NCBI RefSeq assembly: GCF_051020975.1
Contig: NC_135033.1
Span: 1,639,501 to 1,703,500, forward strand
Reading direction: 5' to 3'
DNA: 64,000 bases
From: Osmia lignaria lignaria
Taxonomy: Eukaryota > Arthropoda > Insecta > Hymenoptera > Megachilidae
The notes under the pieces were generated by a model. The model did not search any database and had not been told where the DNA came from. It saw only the letters and a list, made by a program, of their open reading frames with translations. The number at the start of each line of letters is the position of its first letter. The stretch's first letter is position 1. Of this stretch, positions 1 to 11,096 are shown piece after piece. A program made the position numbers and the translations under genes.

Positions 1-426
1 TTCTCCCAGTCTCCGACGACTCCGCGTCTCACGCGTGCGCCGCAAGACCGCGCTAGGTTAAGACCGCGTAACTTCTGTAACGGACCGGGTTCCGCCCGTA
101 GTTTGTAAGCCAATGTACACCTAGGCTTAAGCACGACACGGCTCTATCGCCAGCTCACCGGTAGCTTATTTTCTGTTGTAGCGAACCCGACAGGATATAC
201 CGCCACAACCACCTTCGGCATCTCCAGGGGCCGCAGCCGGCGGCCCATTACCACCGCTGTAGCTTACCCGCTTATACGCTACGTTATTTTATTTTGAATA
301 AGTATTTCTATTTTTCATATTAACACCGCCTCGTTATTTCTCGAACCTGGTCCCCAGCGAACCCTGGCACGGGGAAAGCGACCGCGGTGCGCAACGCCGT
401 GTGCACCGACCAGACCGCCCCGTTAC
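1..426 (-). repeat. LTR-like fragment, truncated by window start
   Basis: Read on the minus strand, the block starts at 426 with TGTAACGGGGCGGTC and then runs through a GC-rich promoter-like region off the window edge. It shares its first ~40 bases and a second block (around 40-110) with the insertion at 12887-13653, so the two are diverged members of one LTR family. The TGTAACGGGG start is common in BEL/Pao LTRs, but no coding part is attached. The inverted-repeat element to its right is cut exactly at this boundary, so this LTR (or its parent element) entered that repeat. Confidence 0.5.
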
Positions 427-427
427 A

Positions 428-1300
428 CTTTATTGAGAAGTTATACAAATTAATTTATTAAGATATGTTTTTGTCGTTTTAAAAAATTACAATTTGTTGA
501 AATCGTGAAAGAAAATAGTAAAAGGTAATTTTTCATGTCTTTCATGTGAGCCTATAATGAAAATTTAAAATACATCTTTCGTAGATTCAAATAAGTTGTG
601 GGTATGCAGAAAATTTCGTCGAGATCGGCCAATGCACTTAGAAGTTACAAATAATTAAAATTTCTGAAAATCACAACTTTTCATTTTAAAACGTGACTAG
701 TTATGTTCTTAGATAATCGCACTAATGTTTATAAAAACCGCGACGCGGCGACGATACAGCCTACTCTTTCGCTCCTCACGACGAAAGCAAGTAAACTTTG
801 TGTACGCGACTAATTCGCACTGTATTTCGATTGAAAGTACAGATTCAACGTAGTTCGCCTTTACTAATTAAAGGCATCGAAGGAAAGTTACTGAACACTC
901 CTTTTGTTTATTAAATTATTACTTACGTTAAAAGTGATTCTAACAAACATTATTAAAACTCCTTCCTTCCTTTACTAAAATTAACCGGCATTTAACCCAG
1001 AGAAAAAATTTATTCTCTACGCGGAACAGTATGCAGAAAATTTTGTCGAGATCGGTAAATGCACTTAGAAGTTACTTTAGAAGAACTTCTAAATACATTG
1101 ACCGATTTCGATAAAATTTTCAGTATACACACAACACATTTAAATTTACAAATGTCATATTTTAAATTTTCATTGCAAACTCAGATAAAAAAGTTAAAAA
1201 ATTGCCTTCGACTATTTTCTTTCACGATTTCAACAAATTGTAATTTTTTAAAACGACAAAAGCATATATCTTAGTAAATTAATTTGTAGAACTTCTCAAA
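428..1300. mobile_element. Non-autonomous DNA element with ~100-bp terminal inverted repeats
   Basis: The left arm (about 433-535) and right arm (about 1195-1300) are inverted copies of one another over roughly 100 bases, sharing the block around TTTTAAAACGACAAAA. A third copy of the arm lies at 34270-34440 and extends about 80 bases further, through a conserved GAGGTATTCT block. The left arm here stops at the flanking LTR. Internally, a ~45-bp block starting GTATGCAGAAAATTT occurs at 602-648 and 1029-1075, and 1029-1073 pairs with 1084-1127 as a palindrome. No open reading frame of note, so a MITE-type element. The superfamily is not recognised. Confidence 0.7.
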
Positions 1301-1875
1301 AAACCTTAAATCATTTGGTCTAATTTTAAATGAGGTATTCTCTTTCAAACGGTATACAAACACTTTTCTATTACATTTATGGTACTGTACAACCTGTCGG
1401 AATACGTTTTCGATCAAACGCAATGTGTCGCGATGTACTTTGACAATCCGACTTGCCACCGTAGTAAAAGAGTTGAAGATTATTCAGTTCGAAGAATAAT
1501 GTAATAATTATAAAGTTATACACTGGGCATTAAACAATCTTCATTTGAGCCCAATGAAGAATTTATTGGCAATTATGAAAAATTTAATGTATATAACAAA
1601 ACCTGTAAATAAAAATGAGCTTCGTGAAGCAAATAAGGCATCGTGAGATAAAATCATAGCGATATAAATATGCGAATCAATGCCAAGACACATAAAAATG
1701 CGCGTGGAAATGTAATTAAATATTAGGTAATGCAAATATTAATTAAATTGCAATTTATTTCGTTACAAATTTACATGATCTAATATTTTTTCCAAGTGCT
1801 TCTGTTGGCCAAATTCTTTATTTTCAGGCAACATTTTATTAGTGTATTTGAAGTATTTGTGAATTTATGTTATAC
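1301..1875. other. AT-rich stretch without a recognisable gene
   Basis: The first ~60 bases extend the inverted-repeat arm (compare 34380-34440). The rest is AT-rich, with only short open frames that resemble no protein family I know. Nothing else supportable. Confidence 0.5.
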
Positions 1876-2596
1876 TAGCATCCCCGTCGCGGCTTCGCCC
1901 GCTCTCATAAATAAAAACTTCGAGTATTTGAAGTAATAATTGTTGTATTATTTTTTGGTGATCAATCTCTAGTATTTCAGAAAAGTATTGCTACCTGCAG
2001 GAACAGTAGAAAAGCGGCGACCCCATACTACATAACGCGTACGTTGTCACACGGATAGGCTGAATTCAATGTGATAGTTTTTGAGATATTTTCGAAAAAG
2101 TGTGGAAACTAAGGGCGAGCGGCGGTTAGATGTATAGGAAAAAGCTGTTCAAAATGTTGATTTCTACACTATATTTAAAAATCATCGAAACCGGAAGTGC
2201 GATTCGTAATCAAAATAATTACCTTAACCCTTGAATTTAGATTTGCGCCTTTAGAGGTTGATTAAAACAAAATCCTGAATTATGTTTTTAATCATTTGTA
2301 TGGCTGACTTTCGTAAGCAAAAACTAAGTCGGTATCTCATCAGGCCTAAGACATATTGACGAATCCGTGTAAATAGATTGTAACCCTTTTTACACTCTTT
2401 ACGGTCAAATTTCTAAAAATCCCTTCTTAGTGGATACTTACGTCATGAGAGAAATACACTACTCGAATTCCATGTTTCTAGGTTCAGGGGTTTGGGCCGG
2501 GCGTTGATGAGTGAATCAGGACATTTGTCTTTCTTGTCCGGTCAAACTTCGACACCTCCAGTGCATATATTCAATGTTTTGATTCGATCTCTTTGG
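1876..2596 (+). mobile_element. RTE/SINE-like non-coding remnant, left part
   Basis: Begins TACTAGCATCCCCGTCGCGG followed by CTTCGCCCGC. This GC-rich opening heads many short RTE-associated remnants in insect genomes. The matching tail may be 4120-4221 plus 9979-10012: a piece reading 'fits rate-of-ATCGCAATCGG', then AACAAACAAAG and a TATATATATAGA ending. On that view the pogo-like element and Gypsy A both inserted into this older remnant. No coding capacity. The family assignment is from pattern memory, not alignment. Confidence 0.35.
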
Positions 2597-4119
2597 CTTT
2601 TCGCCAACTTTTTTCAATTTTAGCAAGTAATTATAATTCAAACTATATCGGGTTTGGTATCATTTTAATCAGAAAAATCTCACTAATGCGCTAGTAAAAG
2701 ATTCATCTTAAAAAAGGTCAAAAATAAAAAAAGTTTTATAATTGAATTAGTGTTACAGTAAAAGCTGGATATATGCAACAAACATTGGGACCCAGACGTT
2801 GCATATATCCAGTCGAGGTGTCGAATCTCGGGTTACACGCGACGAGCAGCCAAGCGTGAACGTAGAAAAGGACAGACAATGGCGGAAAGAGAGAGGTCCG
2901 ATGATCAAAGGAAAGAGCCGAAACGTATCGGTGTGACTAATACTAATTGAATCAAAAAAATTTTTTATTTTTGACTTTTTTTAAATGAAACTTGTACTAG
3001 CGTATTGGTGAGATTTTTGTGATTAAAGTGGTACCAAACACGATATAGTTTGAATTATAATTACTTGCTAAAATTTATGTTAAAAGTTGGTGAAAAGCAA
3101 AGGACGATTAGAAATGAAAACCGGTTGCGGTGTCGATTCTGAGCATTTAAACGTTGCATATATCCAGCCGAGGTGTCGATTCTGGGCATTTAAACGTTGC
3201 ATATATCCAGTGTTGGTATCGATTCGGTATCCGTACAAATCGTTTGTACCGTGCCGCGTTACCTATTCTACGTTCGTACAAGTCGTTTGTACCGTGCCGC
3301 GATACCTATTCTACGTTCGTACACAACATGCAACGTGTTGCATGTTGCATGTTGCGTGTTTGATGTATCTTTGGTGTACGGCCTGCCTTATACATATGTA
3401 GTCGAGATGTCAATTCTATATTGTTTATTTTATTATTATTGTTTATTTATTCGATTATCATTCTGTTATTACTGTTAGCTTGTAAATTACTTTAATTTTC
3501 AATAGGAAGAAACTGTCGGGTTTCATGGAAATCACGGGCTGTTCCTAACATCATAAAGCACCTAATTTGCAGTCAATAGTTCCGCTACTTAGAAATATTT
3601 ATATAAGCCATCGACCAGTTTAGTACTTTGCTATTATTACAGTTTTATTATTATTTTAAGAAATAAATATAATTCAAATCATATCGTGTTTGGTACCATT
3701 TTAATCAAAAAGATCTCACAAATGCGTTAGTAAAAGTTTCATTAAGAAAAAGTTAAAAATAAAAAAGTTTTATCGTTTAATTAGTATTAGTCACGCCGAT
3801 ATTACGGTCGGATCATATTACACGATTTCCTCGCCGAGCGGCTCGGTTCGGCTTAGGGGGATCCCCCCAAGTGGAGGGGATAGCGATGTTGCATATATCC
3901 AGCCAAACTTTTGTTGCATATATCCAGCTTTTACTGTAGTCACACCGATACATTTCGGCTCTTTCCTTTGATCATTGGACCTCTCTCTCTCCTCCACTGT
4001 CTGTCCCTTTCTACGTTCACGCTTGGCTAGCGTCGCGTGTAGCCAGAGATTCGACACCTGGACTGGATATAGGCAATGTTTGGGTCCCAATTTCTCGCAT
4101 ATATCCAGGTTTTACTGTA
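2597..4119. mobile_element. Palindromic pogo/Tigger-like composite
   Basis: The unit 2756-4117 starts CAGTAAAAGCTGGATATATG, ends with the inverted CAGTAAAACCTGGATATATG, and is flanked by TA at 2754-2755 and 4118-4119, as in Tc1/mariner-pogo insertions. About 180 bases at each end are inverted copies (2756-2938 and 3936-4117). Inside is a second inverted pair of ~150 bases (2940-3095 and 3660-3800), and a third forward copy of it lies just outside at 2597-2753. A further CAGTAAAAGC terminus at ~3932 shows a nested end. No transposase is encoded, so this is a non-autonomous fold-back. Confidence 0.7.
3150..3350 (+). repeat. Short tandem repeats inside the palindromic element
   Basis: Two kinds of direct repeat sit in the loop of the composite: a ~40-bp unit containing GCATTTAAACGTTGCATATA (twice, 3142-3212), then a ~43-bp unit containing GTACCGTGCCGCG (twice, 3247-3330), followed by a short GTTGCAT run at ~3338. 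The first unit reuses the GCATATATCCAG terminus of the host element, so it probably arose by slippage of its own end. Confidence 0.6.
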
Positions 4120-4221
4120 CACGACCAGAAACCTTCGCGGGCGTTCGCACAACATCTCACCAAAGTTTCATCGCAATCGGATGAATGGTGTAGGATAGGA
4201 TCGCATACGGAACAAACAAAG

Positions 4222-4461
4222 TGTGGAGGGATTTCAGGAAATCGGGGGCGTCTAGGAGGCGAAATGAGACTCGGATACCCGTTTTACAAAAGTCGTTTAC
4301 TCTTTTCTTTTAAACTTGTCTGCTGGCGCGCGTACGTGAACTTCTGCCGTTACCGCTGGGCCATAATATTTATATAAGTTCCCCCTCGCCAAAGCGGCGG
4401 GGGGGAGGGGAAAGAGTCACCGTAGCCCGCAGATAGAAATGCGCGGGAAGTTTATCCTACA
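4222..4461 (-). repeat. Gypsy A 3' LTR
   Basis: 240 bases, about 98% identical by eye to 9736-9974. On the minus strand a TATATAAAT motif lies downstream of a C-rich stretch (plus-strand ~4367-4385), a plausible promoter TATA element. Confidence 0.95.
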
Positions 4462-4694
4462 GATTGACCAGCCGGACAATTGACCGTCTCTGGTCAAGCG
4501 CATAAACATAATTTCTCCTTCCACCTCCCTACATTTCGGTACAAAGGAAACATCGAGTGATTTCATGAAATTAAATATACGCATCGGTCGCAACGCAGTT
4601 CGTCAATACAATACAATAGTTGTACAGTCAATAACGGTAAAATGAAATAACGCAAATAGGCGTCGGAGGATAAGAAATAACTCGGCCCAAGTAA

Positions 4695-5606
4695 TTAGTA
4701 TTCACGAACCCAAAATTTCATCTGGTCCGGGCTGACCACGCTACGAAATGGCATCTGAGTTATTTGATAGCCTTCGATGACACCAACAACAAAGCGATCA
4801 AAGTCTAATATCGCCTTGACTTCGTATGGACCCTTGAATTTTGGTTTCAGTTTTTTATTTACACCCGGCGTTGTGTCGATGTTCCTGATCATCACGTAGT
4901 CGCCAACTTTATAACGGGTGACATCTTTACGACGTTGGTTATAATAGCACTCGTTTTCGCTTTGGCACCGGGAAATGCGCTCAGCTGCTCTCTCGCGACT
5001 CTCCTCTAGGTTACACTCCTCCGTCGAGCAGCCCTCTAGCACCAGCCTTACCCTATCGTTCATTTCACCACGCTAGTCAATGCCGAATAGTAAGCGGGAC
5101 GGTGTTTCGCCGGTAGAACGACAGACGATGTTATTAAAAGCGAATTCGACGGATGGGATCGCGTCATCCCATTTTTCCGGATCTTCAGATATCTTCGCGA
5201 GCATAGGCGTTAAGACTCGATGGAAACGTTCAATTTGTCCATTCGCACGAGGGGTGCCAACGGCGACTAACACGTGATTGACTGATCTTTCGTCCACGAA
5301 GTCCTTGAAGACCTTGGACGTGAACGAAGTTCCCCTATCGCTAATCAGGCATTTGGGTTGACTGTAAATACGGAAATAATCAGCGAGCTGACGAATGACT
5401 TCCTCGGACTTGGTAGTCTTACATACAAATAAACGGATATGTTTAGTAAAAGCATCGACAATGGACAATATGTATCGATTACCGCGACGACTTTTTTCGA
5501 GAGGACCGTAATGATCTACGTGCACCGTACCGAAAGGCGCGCACCCCTTCGGCGGCCATGCAGATAGCCTTCTGCCCTCCCGCTCGATGGGGAGAGCTCG
5601 ATGCAC
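4695..5606 (-). pseudogene. pol: Gypsy A pol: integrase core and C-terminal domain
   Basis: The DDE core is complete: VDHYGPL (Asp), ISDRGTSF (Asp), RANGQIERFHR (Glu). A TAG at 5073-5075 breaks the same frame after SRLLFGID, and the C-terminal part continues as a domain with KVGDYVMIRN and KLKPKFKGPYEV (SH3-like DNA-binding domain), ending at 4695. Removing one codon would give a continuous frame, so the damage is a point mutation. Confidence 0.88.
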
Positions 5607-6650
5607 TTTAAGCAGTTGCTAATATAGAGTTTAATCTTTTCGCGCATCCTAGGAAACCAATAAATTCGTAATAAATTCTCGAGTACTTTATCGGTTCCCA
5701 CATGCCCGATATCGTCATGGCAGGTGCGAATTACGTTATTCTCCATACTCGGGGGAACGTAGAACAACAACTTTCGATTGTCGGTCTTCCGGTAAACTAA
5801 TCCGTCTCGCAACTCAAAGGATTTATCTTCGCCCCTCTCTAATCGTTCCCGAATAACGCGGATATTATCGTCCTGGTTCTGCTTCAAGGAAAGAACTTGT
5901 TCGAATGTGTTGCTCTCCAATATGAGGACGCTATGACACCTACTCAACGCGTCTACATGCCTCATTTTGTCCCCGGGACGATGCTCGATTTGGTAATCGT
6001 AGGCCTGCAAAAACATGGCCCAACGGGATATGCGGGGATTTACCGTCTGTTTACTAAGGGTTAGTCGAAAACTATCGCAGTCCGTCAATATTTTAAAGGG
6101 TATCCCGCTCAGATATACATGGAACCGTTTCAGGGCGTATACGACAGCTAAACATTCGAGTTCAAAACTATGGTAATTGGCCTCGGCCGGTGTCGTTCGA
6201 TGGCTAAAATACGAGACTGGTTGTAGTTTACCATTCGCTTGCTTCTGCAGCAAGATGGCTCCAAAATCACTGGAACTCGCGTCGCAATGCAACTCTGTGT
6301 GCAGCGTTGGTGAATAAACGGCTAGGGTAGGCTGTGCGGCAAGACAGGCTTTTAGCGCGTCAAAAGCCTCGTATTCCGCACGCTCGAATTTAAAGACGTA
6401 AAGATTCTTAACGATATCATAAAGGGGTTTTGCAACGCGCGAAAAGTTTGGGATAAATCTCCTAAAGTAGCTTGCGAGGCCAATGAACTGGTGCACCTGT
6501 TTCGCGTTTCGAGGCACGGGGTAATTCGCGATCGATTCTATATGTTCGTTACTGGGACTAATACCGTCATAATTCACCGAATAACCGAGGTAGTTAATCT
6601 CCGCGTACAAGAACGAACACTTGTCTAAGCGAAGCTTGAGACGATACTGG
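5516..6650 (-). pseudogene. pol: Gypsy A pol: RT thumb, RNase H, integrase zinc finger
   Basis: Picks up after the frameshift with EINYLGYSV, then FIGLASYFRRFIPNF (RT connection). RNase H shows LHCDASSSDFGAIL (Asp), SFELECLAVVYAL (Glu) and ILTDCDSF (Asp); HVDALSRC marks its end. An H2C2 integrase zinc finger follows (CHDDIGHVGTDKVL ... CLKC). The frame is lost again at ~5595-5610, after CLKC, where the last residues are a frame-shifted tail. Confidence 0.88.
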
Positions 6651-7774
6651 TTTAACTAATATGAATATTTCATGCAAAATCTTAATATGCTCTTCAATGT
6701 CCTCAGTCACGACCAGAATGTCGTCAAGATACAATAAAATTTTACCCTCTTCTACCAACGATCGAAAGATCTTATGAGTAAAACGCTGAAAAACTCGTGG
6801 CGCATTGGTCAGTCCAAACGGCATTCTCAGATATTCAAACTGTCCTAGCGGTGTGACGAAGGAAGTAAATTTAATTGACGATTCAGCCATACGTACGTGG
6901 TGAAATCCGTTCTTTAAATCGAGTTTACTAAAATAACGGCGGTTTTTCAATCGATCTAAATGATCGTCAATTAACGGGGTCGGGAAATTATCTCGCACAA
7001 TGATTTTATTAATCTCCCGATAGTCGATACATAATCGCAACTCACCGTTTTTCTTCCGTACTAAAACGATAGGACTCGCATACTCGGAATCACTCGACCT
7101 AATTACTCCCTCGTTTTTTAGCTCGTTTAAAATATCGCGTAACTTTTCCTGCTCAGAGTATGCCATACGCCTTGGCCTGAAAAAAATTGGGCGATCGTGA
7201 TTAAGACGGATCAACATTTCGAAGTCAATCATCGCGGACGAAACGGTGCCTTTGTTTACCTTGTCGTATGTTTCTCGAAGTTCAGACGCGGCCTTACTGT
7301 TAATGCGCGTATTTATGTCTAACGTCTCGCAAGGATTATCCGACTCATCGTCTACGTTAATGTTCATAATTTCTCGAGTTTCGCTGCTCGAATCGTCGCT
7401 CTGTGAAATACGCGATACGTCTTCTATCTCGATAGACTGTCCCAAAGTAATTTTTAAAAGAGGATATGAGATGAAATCACGGCCCAACAGAGCGTCGCAT
7501 GTCATCGTGCCGTCCGGAACTACCAAAAATGATACGGGGACTGTAATTGATTTGACGAATACTTCTTTTTCAAAACGCCCTAGTACGAGAACTTTTGAGC
7601 CATTAATACCGCGGAAGTTACAATCACTCAAAGACGCGAGAGATCGCGCGGTGCTAGGCACAAATCGACTCTTAATCAAACTCACTGGAGAACCCGAATC
7701 TATTAATACGGTAATTTCGAACTTTTTTCGCGCGCTATTTTCGACAAATATGTCATACGTTTGTTACGTCCCAC
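6594..7774 (-). pseudogene. pol: Gypsy A pol: protease and reverse transcriptase fingers/palm
   Basis: The frame is open from just after a TAA at ~7775. A retropepsin active site DSG lies at 7692-7700 in context VLIDSGSPVSL, followed by LGRDF. The reverse transcriptase has SKLDLKNGFHHV (first catalytic Asp), MPFGLTNAPRVFQ and YLDD (second and third Asp, about 6720-6735). Near 6640-6660 a one- or two-base indel shifts the frame: the ORF runs into an unrelated tail, and the expected continuation RLKLRLDKCSF is readable in the frame of the next piece. Confidence 0.9.
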
Positions 7775-8116
7775 CTTAGGGGCGGTTATTTCGCTGTTTC
7801 TATGTTCTGGGTTCTGCCGATCAAAACGCTAAAGCGTACCTTGACCTTCCTCGCAGGTAGTGTAGGAGTACAGGATGGGCTTTCAATAATTAAAGATAGA
7901 CATGTATGGGTCTTCAATAGATGTATATATTCTGTCTCTGTTGTCACCTACCCTTTCGGTGACTTCGGGTGTTGTTCGTCTCTCGTTTGTTCTTGTATTC
8001 ACTCGCCGGTCAATCACACTGGGGGTCTCTGTTTTCGCTTGCTTCACGGTTCGTACGATACACTAAACTCGCGGCGCGTGGTCACAGACGGCCAAGAGCT
8101 TCGGTCTTGCTTTACA
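7775..8116 (-). other. Gag-pol junction of Gypsy A, no clear frame
   Basis: About 340 bases between the last frame with Gag similarity and the protease. No frame gives a recognisable protein. An 8-base inverted repeat (CTTGCTTG/CAAGCAAG, ~8180-8215) could form a hairpin. This is where a gag-pol shift would be expected, but the sequence is too worn to identify one. Confidence 0.4.
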
Positions 8117-9553
8117 CTATCGTGGAACTGGCGTACCTGCGTTGTGGCGATAACTTATACTCCCAAAAGGGGAGTAGGTCACGCTCTTTGCTTGCGAAAA
8201 CCTGCAAGCAAAGGGTTTTCGCCATTGCATTCCGCGAGTTCCCCGATTTCGTATCGCGGGCGTCGCTAAGCGAGAAAACGCTGATGTTACGCGGATTCCA
8301 GAGCGAGACCTCCTTAAAATGGCGAAAGACGAAAATGGGTCATAACTAGGGACGTAACACGTTACAGGGAGTTGATACGGTTCCTTCGCTGCAGGTGGCT
8401 GAATTAGGTGCGCTGCATTCCTCGAAGGCGCTTCCTTCCTCGGACAATCCCTGATGTGGTGGCCGGTACTGCCGCAACCAAAACAAGTCCCTTTCTGCCG
8501 TTGTGGTCGAGGGCAGTCCGCTGGTCTGTGTCCGGGTTGGAAACAGTTAAAGCATTGCCTAGACGTATTTTCGGGAGGCTTTGCATGGTCTCGCTCTTTC
8601 AATTCCGTCCGGTCCCTCTTGCGGATATTATCCTGCTGATGCACTCGTTCCCGATGATCTGCGCGGAGGCTAATTTTCTCAAAGGACTCCAATAGAGCAG
8701 TTTTTGTCCTAAAGCTTTGCATTCTCGCTTGATCCCGCAACCGATAATCGGGGATGCCGTCAATAATGCAGCCGATTATCTCTTCTTTGTCAACGGGGAC
8801 GCGGTTAGCCATAATAACCTTGTCATGGAAATAATCAGAGAACGGTTCGTTGCTTTGCCATTTACGCTGTTCAAATTCACGACGCAATACGAGCCTACTT
8901 GGTCGGTGGTCAAACATCGAGCGCATGTCTTCGAAAAACTCTTCGATGGGTATTTCCAAATAATCGGGGTTAGAGTGGAACCATCGCAGCGCTTTTCCCT
9001 TTAATTTTGAGCCAATTAAAATTTTTGTCGTATCGTCGTCCAAGCTGTATGTTCGACGAAGCCAGGTCACTTGTTTTTCCCATGTTTAGAAGTTGCCATT
9101 CCCGTCGAACTCGGCAAGAAGGTCGCTAATCGCCCTAATTGAAACGGTTGAATTTGAATTTCTGCCGTTGCTAATGGCTGCTACCGAGCTCGATCGAGAA
9201 TCATTTTCACGACTTAATAACTGCAACTCTCTTTCCAGTACAGCCTTCTCTCTTCTCAAGAGTTCCAACTCGCGGCGAACTGCATCGGGCACGGCCTCGT
9301 TTCCTACGGACGCGTGATCAGGAAGATCCTGCACCTCTGCAGCATGACCCGATGGTGGATCCAGCGTCCCCCCGTTAGAAAATACATTCGGCTCCGCCTC
9401 CAAAAGCCTTTTTAATAATTCACACTTCGTGCCTGAAGTCGGGAGGTTTAACGTTTTCAATTTATCCTTGAGATCTTGAACCGTGTAACGGTCCGCCATT
9501 GTGGCAATTAATAACAACCGATATGAATTTAACACGACCAATCGGTCCAACAA
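8117..9553 (-). pseudogene. gag: Gypsy A gag (SAP domain, capsid, two CCHC knuckles), one nonsense codon
   Basis: The frame opens at 9553; MADRYTVQDLKDKLK starts about residue 19. Residues ~22-55 match a SAP fold (helix, LNLPTSG turn, KCELLKRLL), a DNA/RNA-binding module found in some insect Gypsy Gags. A charged coiled stretch follows. A TAA at 9086-9088 interrupts the same frame just before WEKQVTWLRRTY, the start of the capsid region. Two zinc knuckles (CFNCFQPGHRPADC and CFGCGSTGHHIRDC) lie at ~8500-8555 and ~8440-8480. After ~8350 the reading frame no longer resembles Gag and runs on to 8117. Gag packages the element RNA; with the stop only the SAP part could be made here. Confidence 0.9.
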
Positions 9554-9735
9554 TAAAACACGGTTTCAGCGTTTGCCACAACACGAATTATCCGCGACAC
9601 CTTGTCCACGGATACTGCGATAAAAACGGAACGATCACAAGTAAATTTAAACAGTCACAATTTCGAGTTTAATTTCACGATCACTCGGTATCATATGCCG
9701 ACCGCGGTTACGCGAGCGTACCCCACACCTAGTTC

Positions 9736-9974
9736 TGTGGAGGGATTTCAGGAAATCGAGGGCGTCGAGGAGGCGAAATGAGACTCGGATACCCGTTTTA
9801 CAAAAGTCGTTTACTCTTTTCTTTTAAACTTGTCTGCTGGCACGCGTACGTGAACTTCTGCCGTTACCGCTGGGCCATAATATTTATATAAGTTCCCCCT
9901 CGCCAAAGCGGCGGGGGGAGGGGAAAGAGTCACCGTAGCCCGCAGGTAGAAATGCGCGGGAAGTTTATCCTACA
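9736..9974 (-). repeat. Gypsy A 5' LTR
   Basis: 239 bases, TG...CA on either strand, pairing with 4222-4461. It lies upstream of gag on the minus strand. The few differences between the LTRs indicate a fairly recent but not brand-new insertion. Confidence 0.95.
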
Positions 9975-10780
9975 AAAGAAACATTCATTTTTATATATAT
10001 AGAAGAAATAGAAGAAGATAAAAGATAGATTTCATTGAAATCCGTTTAACCGTTTAAACGTGAAAGAGGAACAAACGATCAGCATTTTCACTTTTATATA
10101 CATTAACAGGGAGTAGGGATATCATGCAAACTTTGTGAATTCTCTTTCTGGTAGGCACGAACGCGTAGCTACCTAGCGGTTGGGAGCGGTAGTTAGGGAG
10201 TTGCGGGCATAGGCTCAGAGCGCTGAGCGCTCTACATATTTTTACGTATTTCTACGCGGATATAAAATCATTTTTATTAAAATAATATAGCCTATGTCAC
10301 TCTAGACAAGGCAAGGAAGCTACTGTTAAAATTTGGTATCAATCGGTTAAGTAGCTTTTGAAATTTTTCTGTACATACAAACAAACGCTGTCTCTTTATA
10401 TAATAGTATGAAGTATGATTAGATCCACTTAACATTGCCATGAGTTTGTACTTATATCGCGTTGCTTTACGTATGAAAAACGTTCATGTTCCTTGTTGAC
10501 CTCGTACCATCGCATTGAATGAAAAACTTATTGCCGCAAAATTCATTATTTTCCACTTATCACTCAATGTAATGGAATTCTACTATAAGTTGGCCTATTA
10601 TTGCGATCGTCCTCACAACATAAACAAACATAGCTAAAGCCCATAGACAGATCGCGTAGTCAGTTGAAACGAATACCTGGCAACGTTACATCTTCAATTG
10701 AATGCTACTGCTATAATAATTAATTGAATCATTCGAAGATTGCTTAGAAGGTAATCGTTTTAACTACTATTATTTTTTTT
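9975..10780. other. Non-coding spacer with remnant repeat tails
   Basis: Directly after Gypsy A comes the tail of its target (AAAGAAACATTC then TATATATATAGA). A second remnant ending with TACAAACAAACG ... TATATAATAGTATGAAG lies at ~10270-10415, the same type of tail. AGAGCGC (10217-10223) pairs with GCGCTCT (10227-10233). No gene seen. Confidence 0.45.
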
Positions 10781-11010
10781 TTTAAATCCATACCCGGCCA
10801 CGTCTGCTTGGAGCGAGTAATAATTGTTTGTAAAAACAAACTAGCCACGTCTGTTCGGAGCGACCAATTGTTTCTAAAATAAGCAAACCAATCATGTCTG
10901 CTTGGAGCGACTAATAATTGTTTGTAAAAACAAACTGGAAACGTCTGCTTGGAGCGACTAATTTTTATTTATAAAAAGAAACGGGTCAGATCTGCCTTGA
11001 GCGTCTGATT
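10781..11010 (+). repeat. Helitron A leader minisatellite
   Basis: About five units of 40-60 bases, each with TCTGCTTGGAGCGACTAA and usually a small hairpin ATTGTTTGTAAAAACAAAC. The same motif (TCTGCTTTGAGCGAAT plus a TGTTT...AAACA hairpin) heads Helitron B at 34955-35360, so it is an element-encoded 5' feature and not local slippage. Confidence 0.75.
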
Positions 11011-11096
11011 GAGAAATATTGATTTTTCTTGAAAGTCCGTCAATATTATGGCTGAAATCAAAATTTGTTGTTATATATTAAAAGAAGTACGGAACT

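Larger units (their letters stand above)
4222..9974 (-). mobile_element. Gypsy A: LTR retrotransposon with both LTRs
   Basis: LTRs at 9736-9974 (5') and 4222-4461 (3') start TG and end CA on the minus strand and differ by about four substitutions and one G-run indel. A four-base target duplication AAAG lies at 4218-4221 and 9975-9978. The order gag, protease, reverse transcriptase, RNase H, integrase is that of Ty3/Gypsy. The coding region carries at least two nonsense codons and two frameshifts, so this copy is non-autonomous. Gag has an N-terminal SAP domain and two CCHC knuckles. No clear primer-binding site was recognised next to the 5' LTR. A purine-rich tract (minus strand, ~4506-4530) could be the polypurine tract but is not adjacent to the 3' LTR. 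Confidence 0.95.

Noticed and set aside
3087..3478. Overlapping plus-strand frames of 69-104 codons
   Set aside because: They run through short tandem repeats in the loop of a palindromic MITE and resemble no protein.
8408..8695. Plus-strand frames over Gypsy A gag
   Set aside because: Shadows of the minus-strand Gag zinc-knuckle region.
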